NCBI GenBank assembly: GCA_019689955.1
Contig: JADGGM010000004.1
Coordinates: 1 to 17,580 of the forward strand
Length of the DNA stretch: 17,580 bases
DNA from: Gemmatimonadaceae bacterium
GTDB taxonomy: Bacteria > Gemmatimonadota > Gemmatimonadetes > Gemmatimonadales > Gemmatimonadaceae
Reading direction: 5' to 3'
Of the stretch, positions 1 to 8,087 are shown piece after piece. The notes under the pieces are model-generated. The model was not told where the DNA came from and did no database searches. It saw only the letters and a program-made list of their open reading frames with translations. A program made the translations under genes and the position numbers. How positions within the stretch are numbered: the stretch's first letter is position 1; each line of letters opens with the position of its first letter.

Positions 1-971
1 CCACCACTCACTCCGCGAAAGACCTCCGCCACGGCGTCGCGCGCCGTGCGGAGGACGTCGGCCACCTGGTCCATCGCGCCTCGTGCCTGTTGCCGGTAAT
101 GACTCGCGGCCTCGGCGTAGTCGTCCCCCAACCCGCCGCGCGACTCGCCGCGGCGCGGGTAGTCGCCGCCGATGATCCGGTCGTAGGCCCCCGACTGCAC
201 CCACCGCCGCAGCTCCGCCGCGCGCACCGTGTTGAACGGGTGCGTGCGGAACGCCACGTTCAGCACCTTGAACACCGTGTCGAGCGCCCCCCCGCCCGTC
301 TCGTACTCATCCGCCTGCGCCATGAACTCCTCGAGGCTCACCTCGTCGTCCGTGGACGTCCCGCCGGCGAACTTGAGGAAGAGGCGCATCGAGGCCTCGA
401 GGTCCTGCGTGGCGAGCAGCGCCGCGCGGTCCGACGAGAGCTCCGCCTTCCGCTGCCACTCGAGGAGCGCGAGCTGGATGGGGAGCGCGATGAGGCCGAG
501 CCCCGGGATGTTGTTGAAGCCGATGTTGAGGATGATGAGCGCGAGCGTGGTGTACGTCGCGTGCCCGCTCATGACGTGCCCCAGCTCGTGCCCCAGGATC
601 ACCCGGTGCTCGTCGCGCTCGAGGAGCCCCACGGCGCCGCTGTTGACCACGATGAACGGCCGCTCGAACCCCACCGCCATCGCGTTCGCGAACGGGGTCT
701 GCGAGACGAAGAGGTCCGGGCGCTCGCTCCAGTCGAGCGTGGCCAGGACCTCGGTGTAGAGGGCGTCGAGCTTGGGGCGCTGCCGCGGCCCCACGCGCAC
801 CGCGTTCGCGGTGAAGAGGTGCCGCACCCCACGTTCCCCCAGGAGCCCCATCACCCGCCGCAGCACGTCATCGAACCCCGGGAGCGCGCGAAGGGTGTTG
901 AGCGCGGCCCGGTCGGCCGGGTGCTCCCATGCCGTCGGGGCGATCTGCGTGAGAACCTTGGGCTCCGCCAT
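1..971 (-). CDS. M48 family zinc metalloprotease (C-terminus beyond window)
   Basis: This reads as a zinc endopeptidase of the M48 (HtpX/Ste24-like) family. The catalytic motif HELGH is at residues 128-132, and the downstream RKAELSSDRA segment carries the expected third zinc ligand, Glu177. Hydrophobic stretches at about 141-150 and 157-170 follow the motif, as in membrane-associated M48 enzymes, but there is no N-terminal signal peptide. The ATG at 969-971 is chosen because an AGGAG ribosome-binding site lies 6 bases upstream and overlaps the stop codon of the preceding PLP-enzyme gene, which suggests translational coupling. At least 323 codons are present and the reading frame runs off the left edge, so the C-terminal domain cannot be described. 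The substrate is unknown; membrane-protein quality control is the usual role of the family and is only inferred here. Confidence 0.9.
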   Translation of the reverse strand, partial: MAEPKVLTQIAPTAWEHPADRAALNTLRALPGFDDVLRRVMGLLGERGVRHLFTANAVRVGPRQRPKLDALYTEVLATLDWSERPDLFVSQTPFANAMAVGFERPFIVVNSGAVGLLERDEHRVILGHELGHVMSGHATYTTLALIILNIGFNNIPGLGLIALPIQLALLEWQRKAELSSDRAALLATQDLEASMRLFLKFAGGTSTDDEVSLEEFMAQADEYETGGGALDTVFKVLNVAFRTHPFNTVRAAELRRWVQSGAYDRIIGGDYPRRGESRGGLGDDYAEAASHYRQQARGAMDQVADVLRTARDAVAEVFRGVSG

Positions 972-977
972 GTGAGG

Positions 978-982
978 CTCCT
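978..982 (-). promoter_or_regulatory. Ribosome-binding site overlapping upstream stop codon
   Basis: On the minus strand, AGGAG overlaps the TAG stop of the PLP-enzyme gene and lies 6 bases before the M48 protease ATG. This fixes the protease start and indicates that the two genes are co-transcribed and translationally coupled. Confidence 0.75.
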
Positions 983-2144
983 ACTTGAACGCGTGCTCGA
1001 GGTCGGCCAGGAGGTCCCCGATGTCCTCCACCCCGCACGAGAGCCGGATGAGCCCATCGGTGATCCCGAGCTGGGCGCGCCGCTCCGGTGGGACGGAGGC
1101 GTGGGTCATGGTGGCCGGGTGGCTGATCAGGCTTTCGACCCCCCCTAACGATTCCGCCAGGGAAAAGATTCGCGTCCGCTCGAGCACCCGCGCGGCCCGC
1201 TCCCGCGTCCCCAGATCCACGGATATCATCCCACCGTAACCGGTCATCTGGCGTTTTGCCAGGGCGTGCTGGGGGTGCGACTCCAGCCCTGGGTAGATGA
1301 CGCGCTCCGGGCCCACGCGCTCGGCCAGCCAGGCGGCCACGCGGCGGCCGTTCTCGTCGTGGCGGGGCATGCGGAGGTGGAGCGTCTTGGTCCCGCGGAG
1401 CGCGAGCCAGCAGTCGAAGGGGCCGGGCACCGCTCCCGCCGCGTTCTGGATGAACGCCAGCCGCTCGGCCAGCGCGTCGTCGCGGAGCACGGCCATCCCG
1501 CCGATCATGTCGCTATGGCCGTTCAGGTACTTCGTCGTCGAGTGGAAGACGATGTCGGCGCCGTGCTGGAAGGGGCGCTGGAAGTACGGTGTCGCGAAAG
1601 TGTTGTCGACGATGAGGAGCGCCCCCGCCTCGTGCGCGACCTTGGCCGCCTCGGAGAGGTCGGTGATCCACATGAGCGGGTTGGTGGGGGTCTCCACCAG
1701 CACCGCCCGCGTCTTGGGGGTGCACGCGCGGGCGATCTGCTCCGGGTCGCGCGTGTCGACGTAGCTGAACGAGAGCCCCAGGTGGCGCAGCAGCCGGTCG
1801 AAGAGGCGGAACGTCCCGCCGTAGACGTTCTCCCCGCAGATGATGTGGTCCCCCGATTGGAAAAGCTTCATGATCGAGTCGACGCACGCCGTGCCGCTCG
1901 CGAAGGCGAAGCCGTGGCGTCCCCCTTCCAGCGCCGCGACGTTGCGCTCCAGCGCTTCCCGCGTCGGGTTCTTACTGCGGGCGTACTCGTACCCCTTGTG
2001 GCGGCCGAGCGCATCCTGTACGTAAGTAGACGTGAGATACACCGGCGTCATGATGGCGCCGGCGAGCGGTTCCGGGCGCTGCCCGGCGTGGATCGCTCGT
2101 GTCCCGAAACCGGTCTCGAGGTCGTCGTCGAAAATGCGCGTCAT
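981..2144 (-). CDS. PLP-dependent trans-sulfuration enzyme (cystathionine gamma-synthase / gamma-lyase family)
   Basis: A 387-residue Cys/Met-metabolism PLP enzyme, cytoplasmic, of the usual family length. The N-terminus TRAIHAG is typical. YEYARSKNPTR at 52-62 supplies the Tyr and Arg that bind the cofactor phosphate of the partner subunit, ETPTNP is at 151-156, VDNTFATP around 179-186 holds the PLP-ring aspartate, and HSTTKYLNGHSD at 201-212 carries the Schiff-base lysine Lys205. The C-terminal SLGGVESLISHPA segment is also characteristic. Sequence alone does not separate cystathionine gamma-synthase, cystathionine gamma-lyase and O-acetylhomoserine sulfhydrylase, so no symbol is given. The frame stays open further upstream to 2249, but homology begins at the ATG at 2142-2144. 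It is co-oriented with the M48 protease 9 bases downstream and divergent from the HD-GYP gene. Confidence 0.92.
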   Translation of the reverse strand: MTRIFDDDLETGFGTRAIHAGQRPEPLAGAIMTPVYLTSTYVQDALGRHKGYEYARSKNPTREALERNVAALEGGRHGFAFASGTACVDSIMKLFQSGDHIICGENVYGGTFRLFDRLLRHLGLSFSYVDTRDPEQIARACTPKTRAVLVETPTNPLMWITDLSEAAKVAHEAGALLIVDNTFATPYFQRPFQHGADIVFHSTTKYLNGHSDMIGGMAVLRDDALAERLAFIQNAAGAVPGPFDCWLALRGTKTLHLRMPRHDENGRRVAAWLAERVGPERVIYPGLESHPQHALAKRQMTGYGGMISVDLGTRERAARVLERTRIFSLAESLGGVESLISHPATMTHASVPPERRAQLGITDGLIRLSCGVEDIGDLLADLEHAFK

Positions 2145-2191
2145 CCGGGGAGCCTGTTGGTGAGTTCGCGGAAGATAACCCGAGTCGAGGC

Positions 2192-3286
2192 GTGACGCAC
2201 GCCGAGTTGGATCCGACGCACCGGTGCCTGGTCGTCGACGATGAGCCACGGCTGCGTCAGGCGCTCGTGCGCCTGATGCAGGGCGAGGGGTTCACCTGCT
2301 TCGAGGCGGGCTCGGGGCAGCAGGCGCTGGAGGTGCTGGAGCGGGAGCCCGTCGCGCTCGTCCTCTCGGACATGCGCATGCCGGGGATGGACGGGGCCGC
2401 GCTGCTGCGCGAGGTCCGCGCGCGCTACCCGGACATCGCGATGGTGATGATCACCGCGGTGGCCGAGGTGGACGTCGCGGTCGCCTGCCTCTCGGCGGGG
2501 GCGATGGACTACCTCACCAAGCCCTTCGTCTTCGAGGAAGTCCGCGCGCGCGTGGCGCAGGCGCTGGAGAAGCGCCGCCTGCTGCGCGAGAACCGCGACT
2601 ACCAGGAGCGCCTGGAGGAGCGCGTGCGGGCGCAGGCGCGGCGGATCGAGGAGCTGTTCCTCGCCGGGGTGCAGTCGTTGGCCGAGGCGCTGGAGCTCAA
2701 GGACCCGTACACGCGCGGCCACTCCATCCGCGTGAGCCAGTACGGCGGCGCGATCGCGCGGATGCTCGGCATGGAGGCCGACGTGGTCCGCAACATCGAG
2801 CTCGGCGGACACCTCCACGACATCGGGAAGATCGGCGTGCGCGAGGACGTCCTCAACAAGGCGGGTCCGCTCACGCGCGAGGAGTACGAGCACATCATGA
2901 CGCACCCGGTGCTCGGCTGGCGCATCCTCAAGCCGCTCCTCGACGACAACCCGGTCGTCCTCAACATCGTGCGCTCACACCACGAGCGCATGGACGGGAT
3001 GGGGGTCCCCGACGGGCTCGCGGGGGAGGCGATCCCGCGCGAGGCGCGCATCATCGCGGTCGCCGACTCGTTCGACGCGATGATGAGCCAGCGTCCGTAC
3101 CGCCGCGGGCTGAGCTACGCGGACACGCTGGCCGAGCTCCGGCGGAGCTCCGGGACGCAGCTCGACCCCGAGGTGGTGGCCGCGTTCCTCGAGGTGGTGG
3201 CGAGCGGCGCGATCGACCTGGGTGAGCGGGGCTCGGGGGTGGCCGCGGCGCGCGCGCTCGGCGCGGCTCACGCCGAGGAGACGTAG
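2192..3286 (+). CDS. REC-HD-GYP response regulator (probable c-di-GMP phosphodiesterase)
   Basis: A 364-residue two-domain protein. Residues about 10-125 form a CheY-like receiver domain with acidic pocket Asp16/Asp17, phosphoacceptor Asp60 in VLSDMRMPGMDG, Thr88 and Lys110. A charged helical linker (about 126-155) leads to an HD-GYP domain. Its metal ligands look intact: His177 in TRGHSIRVS, HD at 209-210 followed by IGKIG, His238 in MTHP, HHE at 263-265 and Asp268. The signature GYP triplet reads GVP here. The family hydrolyses cyclic di-GMP in response to phosphorylation by a partner kinase, which is not in this window. The start is uncertain: the GTG at 2192 lies just before the receiver fold but has no good Shine-Dalgarno, while an ATG at 2099 would overlap the divergent PLP-enzyme gene and add residues with no family match. 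The 3' end overlaps the convergent ligase gene by 19 bases. Confidence 0.9.
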   Translation: MTHAELDPTHRCLVVDDEPRLRQALVRLMQGEGFTCFEAGSGQQALEVLEREPVALVLSDMRMPGMDGAALLREVRARYPDIAMVMITAVAEVDVAVACLSAGAMDYLTKPFVFEEVRARVAQALEKRRLLRENRDYQERLEERVRAQARRIEELFLAGVQSLAEALELKDPYTRGHSIRVSQYGGAIARMLGMEADVVRNIELGGHLHDIGKIGVREDVLNKAGPLTREEYEHIMTHPVLGWRILKPLLDDNPVVLNIVRSHHERMDGMGVPDGLAGEAIPREARIIAVADSFDAMMSQRPYRRGLSYADTLAELRRSSGTQLDPEVVAAFLEVVASGAIDLGERGSGVAAARALGAAHAEET

Positions 3287-4698
3287 ACCTCCGCCGGCTG
3301 CTTGTAAGCCGCGAGCCGTGCCCGGCACCAGCGCGCGACGTCGTCCGCGCTTACCGTGCCGGTGACGTCGAGCACGATGTCGTGCTCGAGGTGCCCCGTG
3401 GGGCGCGTGCGCACGGTGGCGCGCAGCACCCCGGGGAGCTCGCGCACGGCGCGCTCGATCTCGCGCGGGTAGATGTTGAAGCCGTTGCGCGTGAACATCG
3501 CCTTCCGCACCCCGCGGAACGTCACCGCACCGTCATCGTCCATGACCCCGAGGTCGCCGGTGCGGAGCCACTCGTGGTGACGCTGGAGCCCGGCGTCGCC
3601 GCCGCTCAGGTAGCCCGCGAAGATGCTCTCCCCCGCCACGCAGATCTCCCCTTCCACCCCGCGCGCGGCCTCGGTGCCGTGCTCGTCGCGGATGGTGACC
3701 CGCACGCCGGGGAAGGGGGTGCCGAGCGACCCGATGCGGTTCGGGTGCGAGACCGCGTTGAAGAGACACGCCGGCCCCGCCTCGGTGAGGCCGTACCCCT
3801 GGCGGAGGTCGACCCCCGTGGCGTCCAGCCATTGTTCCTGCAGCGCCGGCTCCAGCGGCGCGCCGCCGCAGATGCAGAGGCGGAGCGCGGGCGCGCGCAG
3901 TCGCTCGCCGCCCAGCGCGAGGGCGCCGAGCATCGCGCGGTACATCGCGGGGACGCCGACGAGCATCGTGATCCTCGACTCCTCCACCACGCGCAGCACG
4001 CGCGCCGGATCGAAGCGCGCCATCGTGCTCACCCGTGCGCCGGCGAGGAGCGGTGCCACGAGCGTGATGGTGAACCCGAAGAGGTGCGCGATGGGGAGGA
4101 GGGCGAGCGCGTGGTCGGCGGCCGTCGTGCCCGTGGCGGCGACCGCCGCGCGCGCGTTCGCGAGGATGTTGCGGTGCGTGAGGATCGCGCCGAGCGGCGT
4201 CCCGGCCATGGCCGACGTGTAGACGATCACCGCTTCCTCCTCGCGCCCCGGCACGTCCGCCTCCCCTTCGAGCGTGAGCCCGACGTGCGAGCCCAGGTCC
4301 ACCGTGCGCCGCTCGCTCCCGTGCACGTAGAGCGCGCGCGCCGGCGCCTCGTCGAGGAGCACGCGCGGGATCGCGGGCGGGAGCGCGGGCTCGAGTGCCG
4401 CGACGGTGAACACCGCGCCCACGTTCGCATCCGTGAGCTGGTGTGCGATCTCCGGCGGCGCGGCGAGCGGGTTCACGAGCACCGCCCCGCGCCCCTCCGA
4501 TGCCGCGAGCGCTACGAGGTACGCGGGCGTGGGCGGGAGGAGGATCGCCGCGCGGGCGCCGCTCAGCGCGCGCACCAGCGGCGCCGTGCGCCGGAGCAGC
4601 GTGAGCCCCGCGGCCACGAGCTGCTGCGCCTCGTGCGCATCCACGCGGCCGCCGTGCGCCGCGAGCGCGAGCGGGAGAAGGGCGAGTGGATCGCTCAC
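3268..4698 (-). CDS. AMP-binding (acyl-CoA synthetase-like) protein with atypical motifs
   Basis: A 476-residue member of the ANL adenylating superfamily, starting at GTG (4696-4698). Recognisable motifs are GYGLTEAGP (301-309, motif A5), EWLRTGDLG (376-384, A7) and RGVRKAMFTRNGFNIYPREIE (about 395-415, A8). It therefore has the large N-terminal domain and most of the small C-terminal domain of acyl-CoA/fatty-acid ligases. Two features are odd. The phosphate-binding A3 loop, normally like YTSGTTGxPKG, reads YTSAMAGTPLG (160-170). The chain also ends at AAYKQPAEVYVSSA, roughly ten residues before the motif A10 lysine (PxTxxGK) that completes adenylation. The end is set by a TGA that lies inside the convergent HD-GYP gene. 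It may be a non-catalytic or half-reaction enzyme; the substrate cannot be guessed. It is divergent from glmM across a 125-base spacer. Confidence 0.85.
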   Translation of the reverse strand: MSDPLALLPLALAAHGGRVDAHEAQQLVAAGLTLLRRTAPLVRALSGARAAILLPPTPAYLVALAASEGRGAVLVNPLAAPPEIAHQLTDANVGAVFTVAALEPALPPAIPRVLLDEAPARALYVHGSERRTVDLGSHVGLTLEGEADVPGREEEAVIVYTSAMAGTPLGAILTHRNILANARAAVAATGTTAADHALALLPIAHLFGFTITLVAPLLAGARVSTMARFDPARVLRVVEESRITMLVGVPAMYRAMLGALALGGERLRAPALRLCICGGAPLEPALQEQWLDATGVDLRQGYGLTEAGPACLFNAVSHPNRIGSLGTPFPGVRVTIRDEHGTEAARGVEGEICVAGESIFAGYLSGGDAGLQRHHEWLRTGDLGVMDDDGAVTFRGVRKAMFTRNGFNIYPREIERAVRELPGVLRATVRTRPTGHLEHDIVLDVTGTVSADDVARWCRARLAAYKQPAEVYVSSA

Positions 4699-4823
4699 GG
4701 CGTGATGGCGATGGGGGATGACGGCGGCAGGAACATGGGAGCCAATGGATCTGAAACGATCGGTCTGCTTGATTGTCTCTAATCTACCAATAGCTTTCGC
4801 CGATCGTATATGGAGGAGAACGC
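4699..4823. promoter_or_regulatory. Divergent intergenic region with inverted repeat, probable promoter zone
   Basis: This 125-base spacer separates the minus-strand ligase gene from glmM. Positions 4740-4810 are clearly richer in A and T than the flanking genes, as expected for promoters. A weak candidate for glmM is TTGATT (4769-4774) with TAGCTT (4791-4796), a poor match that I do not rely on. An inverted repeat, ACGATCGG (4756-4763) and CCGATCGT (4800-4807), spans the same zone. Its right arm ends 4 bases before the glmM ribosome-binding site. Confidence 0.45.
4812..4818 (+). promoter_or_regulatory. Strong ribosome-binding site of glmM
   Basis: GGAGGAG lies a few bases (about 5-7, depending on the register) before the GTG at 4824. 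It fixes the non-ATG start of glmM over the internal ATG at codon 6. Confidence 0.85.
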
Positions 4824-6188
4824 GTGTACGAAGGGTTGATGGTCAGTGTCTCGGGGGTCCGCGGCCGTGTCGGTGAGGCGCTGACCCCCGAAATCGTCGC
4901 GACCTTCGCGGCCGGATTCGGCGCCTGGGCGATCGCGCGCGGCGGCTCGCGCACGGTGGTGGTCGGCCGTGACTCACGTGTGTCAGGGCCGATGTTTCAT
5001 CGTGCGACGCTCGCGGGGCTGCAGTCGGTGGGGTGCACGGTGATCGACGTGGGGCTCGCGCCGACGCCGACGATCCAGATGGCCGTGGAGCATCACCACG
5101 CCGCCGGCGGGCTCGCGATCACGGCGAGCCACAACCCGATCGAGTGGAACGCGCTCAAGTTCATCGGACCGAGCGGGCTCTTTCTCGATGGCGCCGAAGG
5201 CGCGGCGATGCGGCACGTGGTGGAGAGCGGCTTCGCGCGCGCGACGTGGGACGCGCTTGGTGATGTACATCACGATCCCGACGCCATCGCGCGCCACATC
5301 GACCGGGTCCTCGCGCTCCCCTTCCTGGACGTGGAGCGGATCCGGAAGCGCCGCTTCCGGGTGGCGCTCGACTGCGCCCGCGGGGCCGGGGGGGCGATCA
5401 TGCCGGCCCTGCTCGAGCGGCTGGGGTGCGAAGTGACGGCGATCAACCTCGAAACAGATGGCCGTTTCCCCCGCCCCCCTGAGCCCGTGGCGGCCAACCT
5501 GGGAGACCTGGAACGGCTTGTGCTCAGGGCGAAGGCCGAGATCGGGTTCGCCACCGATCCGGACGTGGACCGGCTCGCCCTGGTGTCCGATGCTGGGGTC
5601 GCCATCGGCGAGGATTGGACGTTGGCGCTGGCGGCGCGACTCGTGCTACGCTACCGCCCCGGTCCGGTGGTCGCGAACCTCTCGACGAGCCGGATCGTCG
5701 ATGATGTTGCTGGGGAGGCCGGTACGCGGGTCATCCGGGCGCCCGTGGGTGAGGTGAACGTGGCGGTGCGCATGCGCGCGGAAGGGGCCGCGATCGGCGG
5801 AGAAGGGAACGGAGGGGTGATCCTCTCCGAGGTCCACCTGGGTCGGGATGCTCCGATCGGTGTGGCGCTGGTGCTGCAAATGTTGTTGGAGGACAACGTG
5901 CCGCTTTCCCGGACGGTCGCGCAATACCCGCGGTATGCGATCGTGAAGGACAAGCTCGACCGCCCGAACGTCCCCCTCGACGCCGTGTATGACTCGCTGC
6001 GCCGTGGGTTCCCGGACGCCGACGCCGACACGCAGGACGGGCTCAGGCTGTCGTGGCGCGATCGCTGGGTGCACGTTCGGCCGTCCGGAACGGAGCCGAT
6101 CGTGCGGGTGATCGCCGAGGCACCCACGGAAGCAGATGCACGCGATCTCGTGGCGCGCTCCCGCACCCCGCTGGACGCGCTTCGCTGA
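4824..6188 (+). CDS. glmM: Phosphoglucosamine mutase (alpha-D-phosphohexomutase family)
   Basis: A 454-residue phosphohexomutase, predicted to convert glucosamine-6-phosphate to glucosamine-1-phosphate in the cytoplasm on the way to UDP-GlcNAc. The four family signatures are present in order: the active-site serine loop ITASHNP (Ser102 is phosphorylated), the metal loop DPDVDR (245-250, Asp245/247/249), the sugar-recognition loop GGEGNGG (325-331), and the phosphate-binding loop RPSGTEP (419-425). The sugar loop differs from the GEQSGH form of E. coli GlmM and resembles the form common in archaeal-type phosphoglucosamine/phosphoglucomutases, so some activity on other hexose phosphates is possible. 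The GlmM reading is supported by glmS starting 24 bases downstream. The start is GTG with a strong Shine-Dalgarno. Confidence 0.88.
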   Translation: MYEGLMVSVSGVRGRVGEALTPEIVATFAAGFGAWAIARGGSRTVVVGRDSRVSGPMFHRATLAGLQSVGCTVIDVGLAPTPTIQMAVEHHHAAGGLAITASHNPIEWNALKFIGPSGLFLDGAEGAAMRHVVESGFARATWDALGDVHHDPDAIARHIDRVLALPFLDVERIRKRRFRVALDCARGAGGAIMPALLERLGCEVTAINLETDGRFPRPPEPVAANLGDLERLVLRAKAEIGFATDPDVDRLALVSDAGVAIGEDWTLALAARLVLRYRPGPVVANLSTSRIVDDVAGEAGTRVIRAPVGEVNVAVRMRAEGAAIGGEGNGGVILSEVHLGRDAPIGVALVLQMLLEDNVPLSRTVAQYPRYAIVKDKLDRPNVPLDAVYDSLRRGFPDADADTQDGLRLSWRDRWVHVRPSGTEPIVRVIAEAPTEADARDLVARSRTPLDALR

Positions 6189-6212
6189 CGCTCAACTCCA
6201 TCGAAGACTCAT

Positions 6213-8039
6213 ATGTGCGGAATCGTCGGCTACATCGGACCTCGCATTGCCTCGCCGCTCCTGATCGAAGGGCTCAAGCGCCTCGAGTATCGTGGCTACG
6301 ACTCGGCCGGCGTGGCGATCATGAACGGCAAGGGGGTCGAGACGCGGAAGGCCGCGGGGAAGATCGTGGAGCTCGAGTCGCTCGTCGCCGCGGCGCCGGT
6401 GCACGGCACGCTCGGCATCGCCCACACGCGGTGGGCCACCCACGGCGCCCCCAACTTCTGCAACGCGCACCCGCAGGTCTCGTGTGACGGCGACATCGCG
6501 GTGGTCCACAACGGGATCATCGAGAACGGCTCCGCGCTCCGCCAGGCGCTCGAGGACGTGGGGCACACCTTCCGCTCCGACACCGACACCGAGGTGCTCG
6601 CGCACCTCATCGAGGAGTTCTTCGACGACGACCTCGAGACCGCGGTCATCGAGGCGCTGCGCAAAGTCGAAGGAACGTACGGGATCGCCGTCGTCTCCAG
6701 CAAGGACCCGAACAAGATCGTCGCCGCGCGCAAGGGGAGCCCGCTCCTCGTGGGGCTCGGCGAGGGAGAGTACTTCGTCGCCAGCGACGTCTCCGCCATC
6801 CTCGCCCACACCCGGCAGGTCATCTACCTCGACGACGGCGACCTCGCCGTGCTCGAGCGCGACGGCTACCGCATCATCGACATGAACGCCGTCCCGATGA
6901 CGCGCGCGGTGAGCAGCATCGACTGGGACCTCGACATGATCGAGCGCGGTGGGTTCCCGCACTTCATGCTCAAGGAGATCTTCGAGCAGCCCACCACGAT
7001 CGAGAACACCATGCGCGGCCGCCTCCTCGTCGAGGCCGGGACCGCGAAGCTCGGCGGGTTGAACCTCACCGACGAGCAGCTGCTCCAGTTCGACAACATC
7101 GTCATCACCGCCTGCGGCACGAGCTGGCACTCGGCGCTGATCGGCGAGTTCATGATCGAAGAGCTGGCGCGCATCCCCGTGGAGGTGGAGTACGCCTCCG
7201 AGTTCCGCTACCGGAACCCCATCATCACGCCCCGCACGCTGTGCATCGTCATCTCGCAGTCCGGCGAGACGGCCGACACGCTGGCCGCGATGCGTGAGGC
7301 GAAGCAGCGCGGCGCGCGGACGATCGGGATCGTGAACGTCGTCGGCTCGACCATCGCGCGCGAGTCGGATGGCGGGATCTACATTCACGCCGGACCGGAG
7401 ATCGGGGTCGCGTCGACCAAGGCGTTCACGAGCCAGGTGACCGCGCTCGCCCTCTTCACGCTCCGTCTCGCGCGGCTGCGCGGGCTCTCCGAGGCGGGGG
7501 GACGCCGGATCGTGGAGGCGATGCAGGCGCTCCCGCGGCAGATCGAGGACGTGCTCCAGCGCGCCGACGAGATCGAGAAGATCGCCGACGACTTCAAGGA
7601 TGCGGCCAACTTCCTGTACCTGGGGCGCGGCTACAACTTCCCCGCGGCGCTCGAGGGGGCGCTCAAGCTCAAGGAGATCAGCTACATTCACGCCGAGGGG
7701 TATCCCGCGGCCGAGATGAAGCACGGGCCCATCGCGCTCATCGACGAGAACATGCCCGTCGCCTTCATCGCCCCGCACGACTCCGTGTTCGACAAGATCG
7801 TCTCGAACATCCAGGAAGTGAAAGCGCGCGGCGGCCGGGTGATCGCGTTGACGAGCCGCCACGAGCAGGCGCTGGCGGGGAAGCTCGACTACGAGTTCCG
7901 GATCCCCGAGACGATCGACATGTTCACCCCGATCGTCGCCTCGGTGCCGCTGCAGCTCCTGGCGTACTACATTGCCGTGAAGCGCGGCGCGAACGTGGAC
8001 CAGCCCCGCAACCTCGCCAAGTCGGTGACGGTGGAGTGA
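6213..8039 (+). CDS. glmS: Glutamine-fructose-6-phosphate transaminase (isomerizing)
   Basis: A full-length 608-residue GlmS, which makes glucosamine-6-phosphate from fructose-6-phosphate and glutamine. The N-terminal class II glutaminase begins MCGIVGYIG, leaving Cys2 as nucleophile after methionine removal. Supporting elements are LEYRGYDSAG (24-33), HTRWATHG around Arg73, and the HNGIIEN loop (99-105). Two SIS sugar-isomerase domains follow, with CGTSWHS (301-307), the phosphate loop SQSGETADT (348-356), ASTKAFTSQ, and the C-terminal DQPRNLAKSVTVE with catalytic Lys603. It lies 24 bases after glmM, consistent with one operon supplying GlcN-1-P. Only a weak GAAGA-like ribosome-binding site precedes it. 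The gap is too short for a glmS ribozyme, so control is probably at the glmM promoter or post-translational. Confidence 0.97.
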   Translation: MCGIVGYIGPRIASPLLIEGLKRLEYRGYDSAGVAIMNGKGVETRKAAGKIVELESLVAAAPVHGTLGIAHTRWATHGAPNFCNAHPQVSCDGDIAVVHNGIIENGSALRQALEDVGHTFRSDTDTEVLAHLIEEFFDDDLETAVIEALRKVEGTYGIAVVSSKDPNKIVAARKGSPLLVGLGEGEYFVASDVSAILAHTRQVIYLDDGDLAVLERDGYRIIDMNAVPMTRAVSSIDWDLDMIERGGFPHFMLKEIFEQPTTIENTMRGRLLVEAGTAKLGGLNLTDEQLLQFDNIVITACGTSWHSALIGEFMIEELARIPVEVEYASEFRYRNPIITPRTLCIVISQSGETADTLAAMREAKQRGARTIGIVNVVGSTIARESDGGIYIHAGPEIGVASTKAFTSQVTALALFTLRLARLRGLSEAGGRRIVEAMQALPRQIEDVLQRADEIEKIADDFKDAANFLYLGRGYNFPAALEGALKLKEISYIHAEGYPAAEMKHGPIALIDENMPVAFIAPHDSVFDKIVSNIQEVKARGGRVIALTSRHEQALAGKLDYEFRIPETIDMFTPIVASVPLQLLAYYIAVKRGANVDQPRNLAKSVTVE

Positions 8040-8087
8040 CGCGGGGCCCGTGGTGGTACTGACCGTCGACCCTTTCCCTCTCTCGTC

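Noticed and set aside
2099..2191. Upstream ATG at 2099 as the start of the HD-GYP regulator
   Set aside because: It would overlap the 5' end of the divergent PLP-enzyme gene by 46 bases, and the added residues are Arg/Ser-rich with no match to receiver domains. The GTG at 2192 fits better, though the ribosome-binding site is poor.
5260..5273. A perfect 14-base palindrome, GTGATGTACATCAC, inside glmM
   Set aside because: About one such palindrome is expected by chance in a window of this size, and it lies in the middle of a coding sequence with no regulatory context.
6189..6212. A glmS ribozyme or riboswitch before glmS
   Set aside because: The spacer is only 24 bases, far too short for the ribozyme.
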